Positions 27,691 to 36,136 of a DNA stretch of 64,000 nt are shown one piece after another. Numbering within the stretch: the stretch's first letter is position 1; each line of letters starts with the position of its first letter. Source of the stretch: Mycobacteriaceae bacterium (lineage in GTDB: Bacteria; Actinomycetota; Actinomycetes; Mycobacteriales; Mycobacteriaceae); contig JAIEPH010000026.1 in the NCBI GenBank assembly GCA_019749805.1, positions 186,001 through 250,000 of the forward strand, read 5' to 3'. The translations under genes and the position numbers were made by a program. The notes under the pieces were generated by a model. That model did not search any database. It saw only the letters and a list, made by a program, of their open reading frames with translations, and was not told where the DNA came from.

Positions 27691-28896
27691 TCACGGGTTG
27701 ATGGTCAGCTCGCCGACCTGCCTGCCCCACACGTAGTCGATCAGGATCGGCTGCCCGACTTCGGCGTGGTTGTAGGGCGCGATGCTGGCGCCGGTGTCCA
27801 TCACCAGGTACGGCGCGGGCCACAACTCGCGGGAGATCTTCTGCCAGCAGCCCGGACGACCCTCCGGGCCGCCCCTCGCGTTCACGCGCGGCAGGTTGTC
27901 GGGGTAGATGTACGGGTTGCCCGCGCCCGCGAACGTGCCCGACGATGTCGCAAGCGAGTAGCCGTTTCCGCCCAGCGTCTCGGCGACCTTCTTCTCGATC
28001 TCGTCGTAGTTCCGGAGCGTGCAGAACAGTTGGGGGCTGTAGTAGTCGAACAGTTTGGACGTAGGGATCAGATCCGCGGCGCCACGCACGAAGTACGGTC
28101 CACCGCGACTCAGACTGTCGGCAGCGGGGTCGGCGAAACCCAGCGCGGCGATCAACGCGGCGTCGATGTCGTCCCACTGCGCGTTGAACGTGCGCGCGGT
28201 GGTGACCGCGTTCTCCAGGCCGTCCCACAGATCCGGTGACGCATCGGCGTACACGTCGACCAGACCCGCCACCAACCTGGTGTCCTCGCGGATCTGCGGC
28301 ATTCGCGCATTGAGGTCGTCGAGGATGGTGTTGCCGTTCGACAGCGACTCACCGAACCGGTCACCCAGGCCCGTCAACGCCTCGGCCGTGGCGGTCAGTG
28401 TCTGGTTCAGCTTGATCGGGTCGACCTGCTCGGCAAGTGACAGCACCGTCTCGAACAAGGTGTTGAACTCGGTGCTCACCGAGGACACCTGGATCACGTC
28501 GCTGCTCGAAACACGTTCTCTAGATGGCTCTTCCGGTGATCTGAACGACACGTACTTGTTGCCGAAGACGGTGGTGGCCTGCACGTCGGCGATCACATTG
28601 GCCGGAATGAGTTCGATGTATTCGGGGTCGACGTCGAGGGACAGCTGCGCCTTCGCGGTGCCATCCACCTCGACGGTGCCGATGCGCGCGACCCGGCCGA
28701 TCTCCACGCCGTTGTAGGTCACCTTCGCGCCGGGTTCGACGACCAGACCAGATCGCGACGAGACCAACGTGAGTGGTGTGGACGGCATGAAGTCGCCCCG
28801 GAACTGCAGGTAGATCAGGCCCGCGGCAACCGCGGCGATCACCACCAAGATCGCGCCCGCCGTCCGGTAGGGCGGATTGTGGCGGTCGACAAACAC
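27691..28896 (-). CDS. MCE-family (MlaD domain) protein, MceA-like, orphan
   Basis: A 401-residue cell-envelope protein of the mammalian-cell-entry family, whose members form lipid-import channels together with YrbE permeases. An N-terminal anchor helix (TAGAILVVIAAVAAGLIYLQF) precedes the MlaD domain (TLVSSRSGLVVEPGAKVTYNGVEIGRV and IPANVIADVQATTVFGNKYVSF). Helical regions and a C-terminal domain follow, with FDYYSPQLFCTLRNYDE and APYNHAEVGQP, which look MceA-like. No yrbE or other mce genes lie nearby, so it is not part of a canonical mce operon. GTG start with a leaderless -10. Confidence 0.88.
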   Translation of the reverse strand: MFVDRHNPPYRTAGAILVVIAAVAAGLIYLQFRGDFMPSTPLTLVSSRSGLVVEPGAKVTYNGVEIGRVARIGTVEVDGTAKAQLSLDVDPEYIELIPANVIADVQATTVFGNKYVSFRSPEEPSRERVSSSDVIQVSSVSTEFNTLFETVLSLAEQVDPIKLNQTLTATAEALTGLGDRFGESLSNGNTILDDLNARMPQIREDTRLVAGLVDVYADASPDLWDGLENAVTTARTFNAQWDDIDAALIAALGFADPAADSLSRGGPYFVRGAADLIPTSKLFDYYSPQLFCTLRNYDEIEKKVAETLGGNGYSLATSSGTFAGAGNPYIYPDNLPRVNARGGPEGRPGCWQKISRELWPAPYLVMDTGASIAPYNHAEVGQPILIDYVWGRQVGELTINP

Positions 28897-28902
28897 TTTG
28901 AG

Positions 28903-28908
28903 AATCTA
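28903..28908 (-). promoter_or_regulatory. -10 element of the orphan mce gene (leaderless)
   Basis: Minus-strand TAGATT ends 6 nt before GTG 28896. The 16-bp gap to the divergent gene at 28913 must hold both promoters. Confidence 0.5.
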
Positions 28909-28912
28909 AAGT

Positions 28913-29305
28913 ATGTCCACCTCTCGTAGGGCCGATCCGGCAATGACGCGTGCTGCGGTTTCGGCCGTCGCCGCGTGGCTGCGCGACGACGGCGAACCCG
29001 CTCCTGCGCGCGCCGAACTCGCCGAGGCGGTGCGATTGACCGCTCGCACGCTCGCCGCACTCGCGCCGGGCAACAGCGTCGAGGTCCGGGTCCCGCCATT
29101 TGTTGCGGTGCAATGTATTTCAGGGCCGGCGCACAGGCGAGGGAATCCGCCCAACGTAGTGGAGACCGACCCGCGGACCTGGCTGCTGCTCGCGACGGGC
29201 CTGCTGGACGTGGCGGACGCCACGGCAGGCGGGCTGTTGACGTCGTCCGGGGCGCGCGCCGGCGAGGTCGCGGCGTGGCTGCCACTGGTCCGTCTCGACG
29301 GTTAG
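28913..29305 (+). CDS. Sterol-carrier-family protein (Rv0807-like)
   Basis: A 130-residue protein of the actinobacterial family called sterol carrier family protein, habitually found before purF. Conserved segments are NSVEVRVPPFVAVQCISGPAH and RGNPPNVVETDPRTWLLLATGLLD. The N-terminal half is helical and Ala/Arg-rich. Biochemical role is not established; the link to purF is positional. A perfect hairpin follows 15 bp after the stop. The slot equals Rv0807. Confidence 0.85.
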   Translation: MSTSRRADPAMTRAAVSAVAAWLRDDGEPAPARAELAEAVRLTARTLAALAPGNSVEVRVPPFVAVQCISGPAHRRGNPPNVVETDPRTWLLLATGLLDVADATAGGLLTSSGARAGEVAAWLPLVRLDG

Positions 29306-29320
29306 CTTCGCCACACGTCC

Positions 29321-29340
29321 GCCTGAGCCGATGCTCAGGC
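29321..29340. terminator. Hairpin downstream of the sterol-carrier gene
   Basis: GCCTGAGC and GCTCAGGC form an 8-bp perfect stem around a 4-nt loop. No T-tract follows, as is common for mycobacterial intrinsic terminators. Nothing coding is seen in the remaining 29341-29478. Confidence 0.5.
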
Positions 29341-29478
29341 CTGCACCACCGTCGCGCATCCGTGACCTGGTGGTTTGCCGATTGGAGACGCTATGTGAGG
29401 AATTTCTCGACCCGTAGAAGCCGTTCTTTTCTGTGCGCGACATCGTCGGTGTCTTCCTTGATTAACCGGTGATGACCG

Positions 29479-29484
29479 TAGACT
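29479..29484 (+). promoter_or_regulatory. -10 element of purF
   Basis: TAGACT is a strong -10. Start of transcription would be near 29491, giving a ~33-nt leader with a Shine-Dalgarno GGGAG at 29509-29513. Unlike purC, purL and purS, purF would thus be a leadered mRNA. Confidence 0.5.
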
Positions 29485-29523
29485 GAACTCGTCTACCCAC
29501 ACCGCCCTGGGAGCAGCCATATC

Positions 29524-31056
29524 GTGACCGGCCCGCAGACCGATCAAGAACCCCGCGAAGAATGTGGCGTATTCGGCGTCTGGGCGCCGGGTGAAGAAGT
29601 CGCCAAACTCACCTATTACGGCCTCTACGCGCTGCAGCACCGCGGCCAGGAAGCCGCAGGCATCGCCGTCGCCGACGGCTCCCAGGTGCTGGTATTCAAG
29701 GATTTGGGCCTGGTCAGCCAGGTGTTCGACGAGCAGACGCTGGCGGCCATGGAAGGCCACGTCGCCGTCGGACACTGCCGATACTCGACCAGCGGATCCA
29801 CGACTTGGGAGAATGCCCAGCCGGTGTTCCGCAACACCGCGGCCGGCACGGGCGTCGCGCTCGGCCACAACGGCAACCTGGTCAATGCCGCCGACCTGGC
29901 CACCCGGGCCCGCGAGGCGGGTCTGCTCGGCACCCGCGGCGCCCCGGCCGCCACCACCGACTCCGACATTCTCGGCGCACTGCTGGCCCACGGCGCCGCC
30001 GACGCGACCCTGGAACAGGCCGCACTCGAGCTGCTGCCGACCGTGCGCGGCGCGTTCTGTCTCACCTTCATGGACGAGAACACCCTCTATGCGGCCCGCG
30101 ACCCCTACGGCGTGCGGCCGCTGTCGTTGGGGCGACTGGACCGCGGCTGGGTCGTTGCCTCCGAGACGGCGGCTCTCGACATCGTCGGCGCCTCGTTCGT
30201 CCGCGACATCGAGCCCGGTGAGTTGCTGGCCATCGACGCCGACGGTGTCCGATCGACGCGCTTCGCCAACCCCGAGCCCAAGGGTTGTGTCTTCGAGTAC
30301 GTGTACCTGGCCCGGCCCGACAGCAACATCGCGGGCCGCTCGGTGCATGCCGCTCGCGTCGATATCGGCCGCCGGCTGGCCCGTGAGATGCCCGTCGAAG
30401 CCGACCTGGTGATCGGCGTGCCGGAATCGGGCACCCCGGCGGCCGTCGGTTACGCGCAGGAGTCCGGCATTCCGTACGGGCAGGGCCTGATGAAGAACGC
30501 TTACGTCGGGCGCACGTTCATCCAGCCGTCGCAGACCATCCGCCAGCTCGGTATCCGCCTCAAGCTCAATCCGCTGAAGGAAGTGATCCGAGGTAAGCGG
30601 CTGATCGTCGTCGACGACTCCATCGTCCGCGGCAATACGCAGCGGGCGTTGATCCGCATGTTGCGGGAGGCCGGCGCCGTCGAGGTGCATGTGCGCATCG
30701 CATCGCCGCCCGTGAAGTGGCCGTGCTTCTACGGCATCGACTTCGCGACGCCTGCCGAGCTGATCGCCAACGCCGCGAGCACCGAAGGTGATGCCGACGA
30801 ACTGCTCGAGGGTGTCCGCCATGCCATCGGCGCCGACACGCTGGGCTACATCTCGCAGCGCGGAATGATCGCCGCCACCGAACAACCCGCGTCGCGGCTG
30901 TGCTCGGCGTGCTTCGACGGTAACTACCCGATCGAGTTGCCGGGCGAAACGGCGTTGGGCAAGAACGTCATCGAGCACATGCTGGCGACCGCGGCCCGCA
31001 CCGGGCTGCCGCTGCAGGCCGACAACGACAACGTCTCGGCGCTTCGGCGTCCTTGA
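29524..31056 (+). CDS. purF: Amidophosphoribosyltransferase
   Basis: PurF commits PRPP to purine synthesis, making phosphoribosylamine with ammonia from glutamine. The 510-residue protein has the N-terminal nucleophile glutaminase with Cys14 in EECGVFGVWAP after a short propeptide. The phosphoribosyltransferase domain includes the PRPP loop LIVVDDSIVRGNT (~359-371). LCSACFDGNYP is one of the cysteine motifs that in B. subtilis-type PurF bind a 4Fe-4S cluster. GTG start has a Shine-Dalgarno 10 nt upstream. purM lies 1.6 kb downstream with two unrelated genes in between. Confidence 0.97.
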   Translation: MTGPQTDQEPREECGVFGVWAPGEEVAKLTYYGLYALQHRGQEAAGIAVADGSQVLVFKDLGLVSQVFDEQTLAAMEGHVAVGHCRYSTSGSTTWENAQPVFRNTAAGTGVALGHNGNLVNAADLATRAREAGLLGTRGAPAATTDSDILGALLAHGAADATLEQAALELLPTVRGAFCLTFMDENTLYAARDPYGVRPLSLGRLDRGWVVASETAALDIVGASFVRDIEPGELLAIDADGVRSTRFANPEPKGCVFEYVYLARPDSNIAGRSVHAARVDIGRRLAREMPVEADLVIGVPESGTPAAVGYAQESGIPYGQGLMKNAYVGRTFIQPSQTIRQLGIRLKLNPLKEVIRGKRLIVVDDSIVRGNTQRALIRMLREAGAVEVHVRIASPPVKWPCFYGIDFATPAELIANAASTEGDADELLEGVRHAIGADTLGYISQRGMIAATEQPASRLCSACFDGNYPIELPGETALGKNVIEHMLATAARTGLPLQADNDNVSALRRP

Positions 31057-31092
31057 CGGCTCGGCCCTCGTGGCGTCCTTGACGGCTCGGCC
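31046..31092. repeat. 21-bp tandem direct repeat over the purF stop codon
   Basis: GGCGTCCTTGACGGCTCGGC(C) occurs at 31046-31066 and again at 31072-31092, a 26-bp period. The first copy contains the purF TGA. It looks like a local duplication; no function is evident. Confidence 0.8.
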
Positions 31093-31104
31093 GCCGTGCA
31101 GACC

Positions 31105-32073
31105 CTAATCGGCCGGGCGGCCGACGTGTGCCCAGTTCGGATCGCTCGCCAGCGGGCCATGACTCATTGCATCGGCGACCGCATCGCGATACCCGGTCAG
31201 TCCGCCCGGCGGCGGCCCGATGACGGCGTCGATGTCATGCTCACTCATCACCGCGTCGACCTCCAGCGATTCGATCAACGGCCGCGCCAGGCCCGGCGGC
31301 ATAGGCGTGACGAGACCGATCCACAAGCTGGCGATCGTCGGCGTCAGGAACGGGATCGCGATGATGATTCGCGGCCGCAGACCGGCCACCTGCGCGTACA
31401 CCTGCATGGCGTCGCCGTATTCGAGCACGTCGGGGCCGCCGATGTCCCACGCGCGTGACGCGGGCATCTCGGCGGTGGCCGCTTCGGCAAGGTAGTAGAG
31501 GACGTCGTCGATCGCGATGGGCTGGATCTTGTTGTGCACCCACTTCGGCGTCGTCATCGCCGGCAGACGGTTGGTGATGTGGCGCATCATCTCAAACGAC
31601 GCCGAGCCGGCACCGACCACGATCCCGGCCTGGAACACGACCGTCTCGATGCCGGAGTCCAGCAGGATGTCCCCGACCGCCACTCGTGACCGGAGGTGCG
31701 GTGACAACTCCGCGCCCGAGGGGTGCAGCCCGCCCAGGTACACGAACCGCTGCACGCCGGCCTGCTGTGCCGCTGCGACGACGTTACGGGCCGACTCCGC
31801 CTCCGCAGCAACGAAATCCTTCGATGTGCCCATCGAGTGCACCAGGTAATAGACGACATCGACGCCGTCGAACGCGTCGCGCAGCGAGTCGGCGTCACCG
31901 AGATCGCCGCGCGCGACCTCGACCTTGTCCCGCCATGGCCGGTCCGCCAGCTTGTCGGGCTGGCGGGCCAAGGCTCGCACTGGATGGCCGCGGCCGAGCA
32001 GTCGCGGCACCAGTCGGCCACCGATATAACCGGTGGCGCCGGTCACCAGGCAACGGGGCTTGTCATTGGGCAT
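31105..32073 (-). CDS. NAD(P)-binding atypical SDR (NmrA/epimerase-like)
   Basis: A 322-residue Rossmann-fold protein. CLVTGATGYIGGRLVPRLLGRGHPVRAL carries the TGATGYIG nucleotide motif. VDVVYYLVHSMGTSKDF resembles the YbjT/NmrA-like group in which the active-site Tyr is not conserved. SRVAVGDILLDSGIETVVFQAGIVVG and AWDIGGPDVLEYGDAM follow. Likely a reductase or NAD(P)-sensing protein; substrate unknown. ATG 32073 is chosen because the fold begins there; the open frame upstream runs through the cupin gene. Confidence 0.87.
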   Translation of the reverse strand: MPNDKPRCLVTGATGYIGGRLVPRLLGRGHPVRALARQPDKLADRPWRDKVEVARGDLGDADSLRDAFDGVDVVYYLVHSMGTSKDFVAAEAESARNVVAAAQQAGVQRFVYLGGLHPSGAELSPHLRSRVAVGDILLDSGIETVVFQAGIVVGAGSASFEMMRHITNRLPAMTTPKWVHNKIQPIAIDDVLYYLAEAATAEMPASRAWDIGGPDVLEYGDAMQVYAQVAGLRPRIIIAIPFLTPTIASLWIGLVTPMPPGLARPLIESLEVDAVMSEHDIDAVIGPPPGGLTGYRDAVADAMSHGPLASDPNWAHVGRPAD

Positions 32074-32108
32074 CAACGCATAATGGCCGTTCTCGGCGCG
32101 GGGCAAAC

Positions 32109-32543
32109 CTAGATGGGGCAGCCGGGCGGCGGCGGGACGTCGACGGACAGCGGGGTGCCCGCCGGCTGGATGTAGTCCACCCACAGCACCACGGGAACAG
32201 GGCCCAGGTTGCGGCCGTTGTGGGCATGGTCCGGACCGGACCCTTCGGTCACCGGAGCGCCGGCCGGATCGACCACGTCCTTGCAGTCCGGCATCGTCCG
32301 CGTCAGAGTGCCTTCCTTGACGATGCCGAACACCCGGCCGTCGTGATAGTGCCAGCCGGTACTGCCGCCGGGCGCGATGGTGATCCTGCGGGTGATGTAG
32401 TCGACGCCGTCGACCGTCGACTGATTGATGACCACCGAATCGACGTTGACTGCCGGGGTCGCGACAGCCGCGGGGGCCACCAGGGCGGCGACGGCCGTCA
32501 GAAGTACGGGCAGAGCTGCCGTACACCAGCGAACAAGTTTCAT
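32109..32543 (-). CDS. Secreted cupin-domain protein
   Basis: A 144-residue exported single-domain cupin. The signal peptide KLVRWCTAALPVLLTAVAALVAPAAVA ends near residue 29. The cupin motif is ITIAPGGSTGWHYHDGRVFGIVKEGTLTRT, with two His ligands (HYH) and a later DHAHNGRNLG that can supply a third. A metal ion would be bound; the reaction is unknown. It is divergent from purM, with about 108 bp between their starts. Confidence 0.85.
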   Translation of the reverse strand: MKLVRWCTAALPVLLTAVAALVAPAAVATPAVNVDSVVINQSTVDGVDYITRRITIAPGGSTGWHYHDGRVFGIVKEGTLTRTMPDCKDVVDPAGAPVTEGSGPDHAHNGRNLGPVPVVLWVDYIQPAGTPLSVDVPPPPGCPI

Positions 32544-32637
32544 GGTCGGTCACATTCTCATACTCGGCGGCCCGTCCGTGAGCGATCGGACTGAATGCCG
32601 ATCGGGAGGACAATCAACCTCGCGCAGTCATCACCGG

Positions 32638-32643
32638 TAGCCT
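32638..32643 (+). promoter_or_regulatory. -10 element of purM
   Basis: TAGCCT ends 8 nt before ATG 32652, compatible with leaderless transcription. Confidence 0.4.
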
Positions 32644-32651
32644 TGTGCGCG

Positions 32652-33722
32652 ATGACCGAACGCGCCGAACCTGTCGGCATCTCCTACGCGTCGGCCGGGG
32701 TCGACATCGAAGCCGGTGACCGCGCCGTCGAACTTCTGAAACCGCTGGCCAAGAAGGCCACCAGGCCTGAAGTGCGGGGCGGTCTAGGCGGCTTCGCGGG
32801 GCTCTTTGCGCTGCGCAGCTATCGGGAACCCTTGCTGGCGTCATCCACCGACGGTGTCGGTACCAAGCTTGCGGTCGCCCAGGCGATGGACAAGCACGAC
32901 ACCGTCGGCATCGACCTCGTCGCGATGGTCGTCGACGATCTCGTCGTCTGCGGCGCCGAACCGCTGTTCCTGCAGGACTACATCGCCGTCGGACGCACTG
33001 TTCCGGAACGGATCTCCGAGCTGGTCTCGGGCATCGCCAACGGCTGCGTGATGGCCGGCTGCGCGCTGCTGGGTGGAGAGACCGCCGAACATCCTGGCCT
33101 CATGGCGCCCGACCACTATGACATCTCGGCCACCGGTGTCGGGGTCGTGGAGGCCGACGACGTACTGGGACCGGATCGGGTCAAGCCCGGCGACGTGCTC
33201 ATCGGGATGTCCTCGACCGGTCTGCACTCCAACGGCTACTCACTGGCCCGCAAGGTCCTGCTGGAGATCGATCGGATGAACCTCGCCGGACACGTCGAGG
33301 AGTTCGGGCGCACACTCGGCGAGGAGCTACTCGAGCCGACTCGTATCTACGCCAAGGACTGCCTTGCGCTGATCGCCGAAACGCAGGTCCGCACCTTCTG
33401 CCACGTGACCGGTGGCGGGCTGGCCGGCAACCTCGAACGGGTCGTCCCGCCCGGACTCACGGCCGAAATCGACCGTGGCACATGGACTCCCGCGCCTGTG
33501 TTCACGATGATCGCGCAGCGGGGCCGGGTTGAGCGGGTCGAGATGGAAAAAACGTTCAACCTCGGCGTCGGGATGATCGCCGTCGTCGCGCCGGAGGACA
33601 CCGATCGCGCGCTGGCTGTGCTGACGGCCCGTCATCTGAACTGCTGGACGCTGGGTACCGTCACCAAGGGCGGTAAGGACAGCCCACGAGCCAAGCTCGT
33701 GGGCCAGCACCCGCGCTTCTAG
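32652..33722 (+). CDS. purM: Phosphoribosylformylglycinamidine cyclo-ligase (AIR synthetase)
   Basis: PurM closes the imidazole ring, converting FGAM to AIR with ATP. The 356-residue chain has the family markers ISYASAGVDIEAGDRAVELLKP, SSTDGVGTKLAVAQAMDKHDTVGIDLVAM (ATP/substrate loop), CALLGGETAEHPG and STGLHSNGYSLARKVL. The ATG at 32652 yields the standard N-terminus; the frame is open upstream but lacks similarity. It is transcribed alone, divergent from the cupin gene. Confidence 0.97.
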   Translation: MTERAEPVGISYASAGVDIEAGDRAVELLKPLAKKATRPEVRGGLGGFAGLFALRSYREPLLASSTDGVGTKLAVAQAMDKHDTVGIDLVAMVVDDLVVCGAEPLFLQDYIAVGRTVPERISELVSGIANGCVMAGCALLGGETAEHPGLMAPDHYDISATGVGVVEADDVLGPDRVKPGDVLIGMSSTGLHSNGYSLARKVLLEIDRMNLAGHVEEFGRTLGEELLEPTRIYAKDCLALIAETQVRTFCHVTGGGLAGNLERVVPPGLTAEIDRGTWTPAPVFTMIAQRGRVERVEMEKTFNLGVGMIAVVAPEDTDRALAVLTARHLNCWTLGTVTKGGKDSPRAKLVGQHPRF

Positions 33723-33725
33723 GGC

Positions 33726-33902
33726 TTAACGACGCCAGTCGTCATCGTCGGCCACGTCATCGTCGGCCAACCTGTCGGTGCCGTTGAGATCGTCGGCGCC
33801 CGCCAGTTCGCGCTGGAGGCGGTCGAAATCGGTCTGCGGTGAGCTGTACTTGAGCTCACGAGCAACCTTGGTCTGCTTTGCCTTTGCCCGGCCGCGGCCC
33901 AT
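33726..33902 (-). CDS. DUF3073 family small basic protein (Rv0810c-like)
   Basis: A 58-residue protein beginning GRGRAKAKQTKVARELKYSS, the actinobacterial DUF3073 signature, with an acidic Asp-rich tail (DDDVADDDDW). It is cytosolic, charged and of unknown function; the polarised basic-acidic layout suggests nucleic-acid or ribosome contact, which is inference. ATG 33902 matches the family start. A GGGGGTACCCCC palindrome (33904-33915) directly precedes it and contains the only purine-rich ribosome site. Convergent with purM, as Rv0810c is with Rv0809. Confidence 0.9.
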   Translation of the reverse strand: MGRGRAKAKQTKVARELKYSSPQTDFDRLQRELAGADDLNGTDRLADDDVADDDDWRR

Positions 33903-33984
33903 TGGGGGTACCCCCTCGCGCAATAACGGAGCGGCCCAAATTTCAGGCGGCTCCGATCTGAGTGTGTTTTATCGTCCTGCCGAC

Positions 33985-33990
33985 ACTTTA
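33985..33990 (-). promoter_or_regulatory. Candidate -10 element of the DUF3073 gene
   Basis: Minus-strand TAAAGT lies ~85 nt before ATG 33902, implying a leader of about 75 nt that includes the GGGGGTACCCCC palindrome. Confidence 0.35.
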
Positions 33991-34064
33991 CCGTGCCGCG
34001 GTGCGGTGCGCTGGCAGGCCCGTCCGGAGGGACCCGAGCCCGCGCACCGGCGAAATATCCATAC

Positions 34065-35138
34065 TCATCGCGAGCCGCCGCGCAGCTGTTCCACCGCGAG
34101 GCGTCCGGCCCCCGTCGCATCCGGCGGCGGCATCGAATCGGCGTCGATCACGGCCGCCACCGGCGATTCCCCGCCGGTGGTCAGTTCGGTTTCAGCCAAT
34201 AGACCGCGCTTGACCAATGCCAGGGCGATCGGCCCCTCGTCGACGTGATCGACCACGGTGCCGAGCCGGCCGACGGTCCGGCCGCCGGCCAGCACAGGAT
34301 CCCCGGTCGCCGGCCTCTCGCCGGAGCCGTCGAGATGCACCAGAACCAGCATGCGCGGCGGTTTGCCCAGGTTGTGGACGCGGGCGACGGTCTCCTGGCC
34401 GCGGTAGCAGCCCTTGTCCAGGTGAACCGCCGACCCGATCCAGCCGACCTCGTGCGGAATCGTGCGCTCGTCGGTGTCCACCCCCAGCCGTGGCCGCAAC
34501 GCGGTGACGCGGTGCGCCTCATAGGCCCAGACACCGGCCGCGCGCACACCGGCAGCAGCGAGCCGATCGCGCCACGTCGCGGCTTGATCGCGGGGGATCA
34601 CCAGATCCAGCTCCACATCCGGACCGCCCATCCTGCGCAGAAAACCACCCTCGGGAAGGGCCACCGCGGTCATTTCGGCCGGTAGCGAAACCACGCCGAG
34701 GACGTCGAGCACCGGCGGATCCACCAAGCGCGGGCCGAGCAGTGAAAGCACCGCCAGATCAGCGGGTTCGACGACCACGTCGGCCCAGAACACCATCTTG
34801 CGCAGATAGGCGGTCAGGGGTTCGCCACGCCACGATTCGGTGTCGAGGTAGGTGACCCCGTCCAGTTCCGTCTGGATCCAGTGGTCTTCGACACGACCCT
34901 GGCCGTCGAGGCTCAGATTCTCGGTCACGGTGCCATCGGCGAGGTCGGTGACGTGCTGCGTGGAGATGTTGTGCAGCCACGATTTGCGCTCACCGCCGGT
35001 CACGGTGATCACAGCTCGTTGTGAACGATCCACCAGAACCGCTGCATCGGCGGCCGACCGTTGTTCGCCGAGGGGATCGCCGTGATGCCATACGGCTCCG
35101 GCGTCGGGCCCGGTATCCGGGGCTGGCACAGCTGACAT
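34065..35138 (-). CDS. ygfZ: YgfZ/GcvT-like folate-binding protein (Rv0811c-like)
   Basis: A 357-residue protein of the YgfZ branch of the aminomethyltransferase fold. The hallmark KGCYRGQE motif (~residue 249) is present, with DRSQRAVITVTGGERKSWLHNIST near the N-terminus. YgfZ proteins bind tetrahydrofolate and assist iron-sulfur enzyme assembly or repair. The gene is divergent from the PabC-like gene, a folate biosynthesis enzyme, with 32 bp between starts. This Rv0811c-Rv0812 pairing is conserved in mycobacteria. Confidence 0.92.
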   Translation of the reverse strand: MSAVPAPDTGPDAGAVWHHGDPLGEQRSAADAAVLVDRSQRAVITVTGGERKSWLHNISTQHVTDLADGTVTENLSLDGQGRVEDHWIQTELDGVTYLDTESWRGEPLTAYLRKMVFWADVVVEPADLAVLSLLGPRLVDPPVLDVLGVVSLPAEMTAVALPEGGFLRRMGGPDVELDLVIPRDQAATWRDRLAAAGVRAAGVWAYEAHRVTALRPRLGVDTDERTIPHEVGWIGSAVHLDKGCYRGQETVARVHNLGKPPRMLVLVHLDGSGERPATGDPVLAGGRTVGRLGTVVDHVDEGPIALALVKRGLLAETELTTGGESPVAAVIDADSMPPPDATGAGRLAVEQLRGGSR

Positions 35139-35156
35139 ACCTCAACATTACGGCGC

Positions 35157-35162
35157 TACGCT
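35157..35162 (+). promoter_or_regulatory. -10 element of the PabC-like gene
   Basis: TACGCT ends 8 nt before ATG 35171, compatible with leaderless initiation. Confidence 0.4.
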
Positions 35163-35170
35163 TCTTGCCC

Positions 35171-36079
35171 ATGGCGAGCCAACCTGCGGTCGTGGTCACG
35201 CTCGACTGTGAATTGCACGATCCGGCAGCACCACTGCTGTACGCCGACGACCTGGCAGCCGTCCGTGGTGACGGCATCTTCGAGACGCTGTTGATCCGCG
35301 ACGGCAGGCCCTGTCTGCTCGAATCCCACCTGGCCCGGCTCACGCAGTCGGCGCAGATGATGGACCTTCCCGCACCGGAGTTGGCGCGGTGGCGTGCGGC
35401 CGTCGACGTGGCGGTACAGCGGTGGCTCGCAGACGGCGCGGGAGAGGGCGTGTTGCGGCTCGTGTACAGCCGTGGGCGCGAAAGCGGTTCACCGCCTGCC
35501 GGAGCCGCAGGGTCTGCGACATCCGGTACGGCGTTCGCGACCATCGGTCCGCTGCCCGCTCGGGTGGCCGCCGCGCGCAGCGGCGGGGTGGCGGCGGTGA
35601 CACTGGCGCGTGGGCTCTCCGCCGAGGCCACCACCGGGATGCCGTGGCTGCTGGCGGGCGCCAAGACGCTGTCCTATGCGATCAACATGGCCGCGCTGCG
35701 GCACGCCGATCGCCTCGGCGCAGGAGACGTCATCTTCGTCGGCGCCGACGGCCTGGTCCTGGAGGGTCCGCGGTCGACGGTGGTGATCGCCACCGAAATC
35801 GACGGGGCACCTGCGCTGCTGACCCCGCCGCCGTGGTATCCGATCCTGCGTGGAACCACGCAGGAGGCCTTGTTCGTGGTAGCGCGAAACAAGGGGTATA
35901 CGTGCGACTACCAGGCGCTGACGCCCGCTGATTTGTTTGCGGCACAAGGTGTTTGGTTGGTATCGAGCATCACGCTTGCCGCCCGGGTGCACACCCTGGA
36001 CGGTAAGGCTCTGCAAGCCGCCCCGCTAGCCGGTGAGTTCGCCGAACTCGTCGACGCCGCGATCATCAGCGATCGCTGA
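35171..36079 (+). CDS. pabC: Class IV PLP aminotransferase, aminodeoxychorismate lyase-like (Rv0812)
   Basis: A 302-residue fold-type IV PLP enzyme. RGDGIFETLLIRDGRPCLLESHLARL contains the N-terminal signature, LLAGAKTLSYAINM contains the Schiff-base lysine, and DVIFVGADGLVLEGPRSTVVI the cofactor strand. Family members are 4-amino-4-deoxychorismate lyase, branched-chain or D-amino-acid aminotransferase. The folate-linked neighbour and synteny with Rv0812 favour the lyase, but D-amino-acid transaminase activity cannot be excluded. ATG 35171 follows a -10 element. Confidence 0.88.
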   Translation: MASQPAVVVTLDCELHDPAAPLLYADDLAAVRGDGIFETLLIRDGRPCLLESHLARLTQSAQMMDLPAPELARWRAAVDVAVQRWLADGAGEGVLRLVYSRGRESGSPPAGAAGSATSGTAFATIGPLPARVAAARSGGVAAVTLARGLSAEATTGMPWLLAGAKTLSYAINMAALRHADRLGAGDVIFVGADGLVLEGPRSTVVIATEIDGAPALLTPPPWYPILRGTTQEALFVVARNKGYTCDYQALTPADLFAAQGVWLVSSITLAARVHTLDGKALQAAPLAGEFAELVDAAIISDR

Positions 36080-36101
36080 GCGCTGAACCGACCGAAATCT
36101 G

Positions 36102-36130
36102 TTGTCGCCTTCCCGGTCCGCGGGTACCGT
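36102..36130 (+). promoter_or_regulatory. Sigma-A-type promoter of the 36.1-kb leader RNA
   Basis: TTGTCG (36102-36107) and TACCGT (36125-36130) are separated by exactly 17 nt, predicting a start near 36137. It lies just after the PabC-like gene and reads into the structured region. Confidence 0.6.
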
Positions 36131-36136
36131 CGGCCG

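Noticed and set aside
29335..30978. 547-codon open frame antisense to purF
   Set aside because: Its translation is rich in Arg/Gly/Asp without any domain, and it mirrors purF codon for codon. It is a GC-rich shadow of a certain gene.
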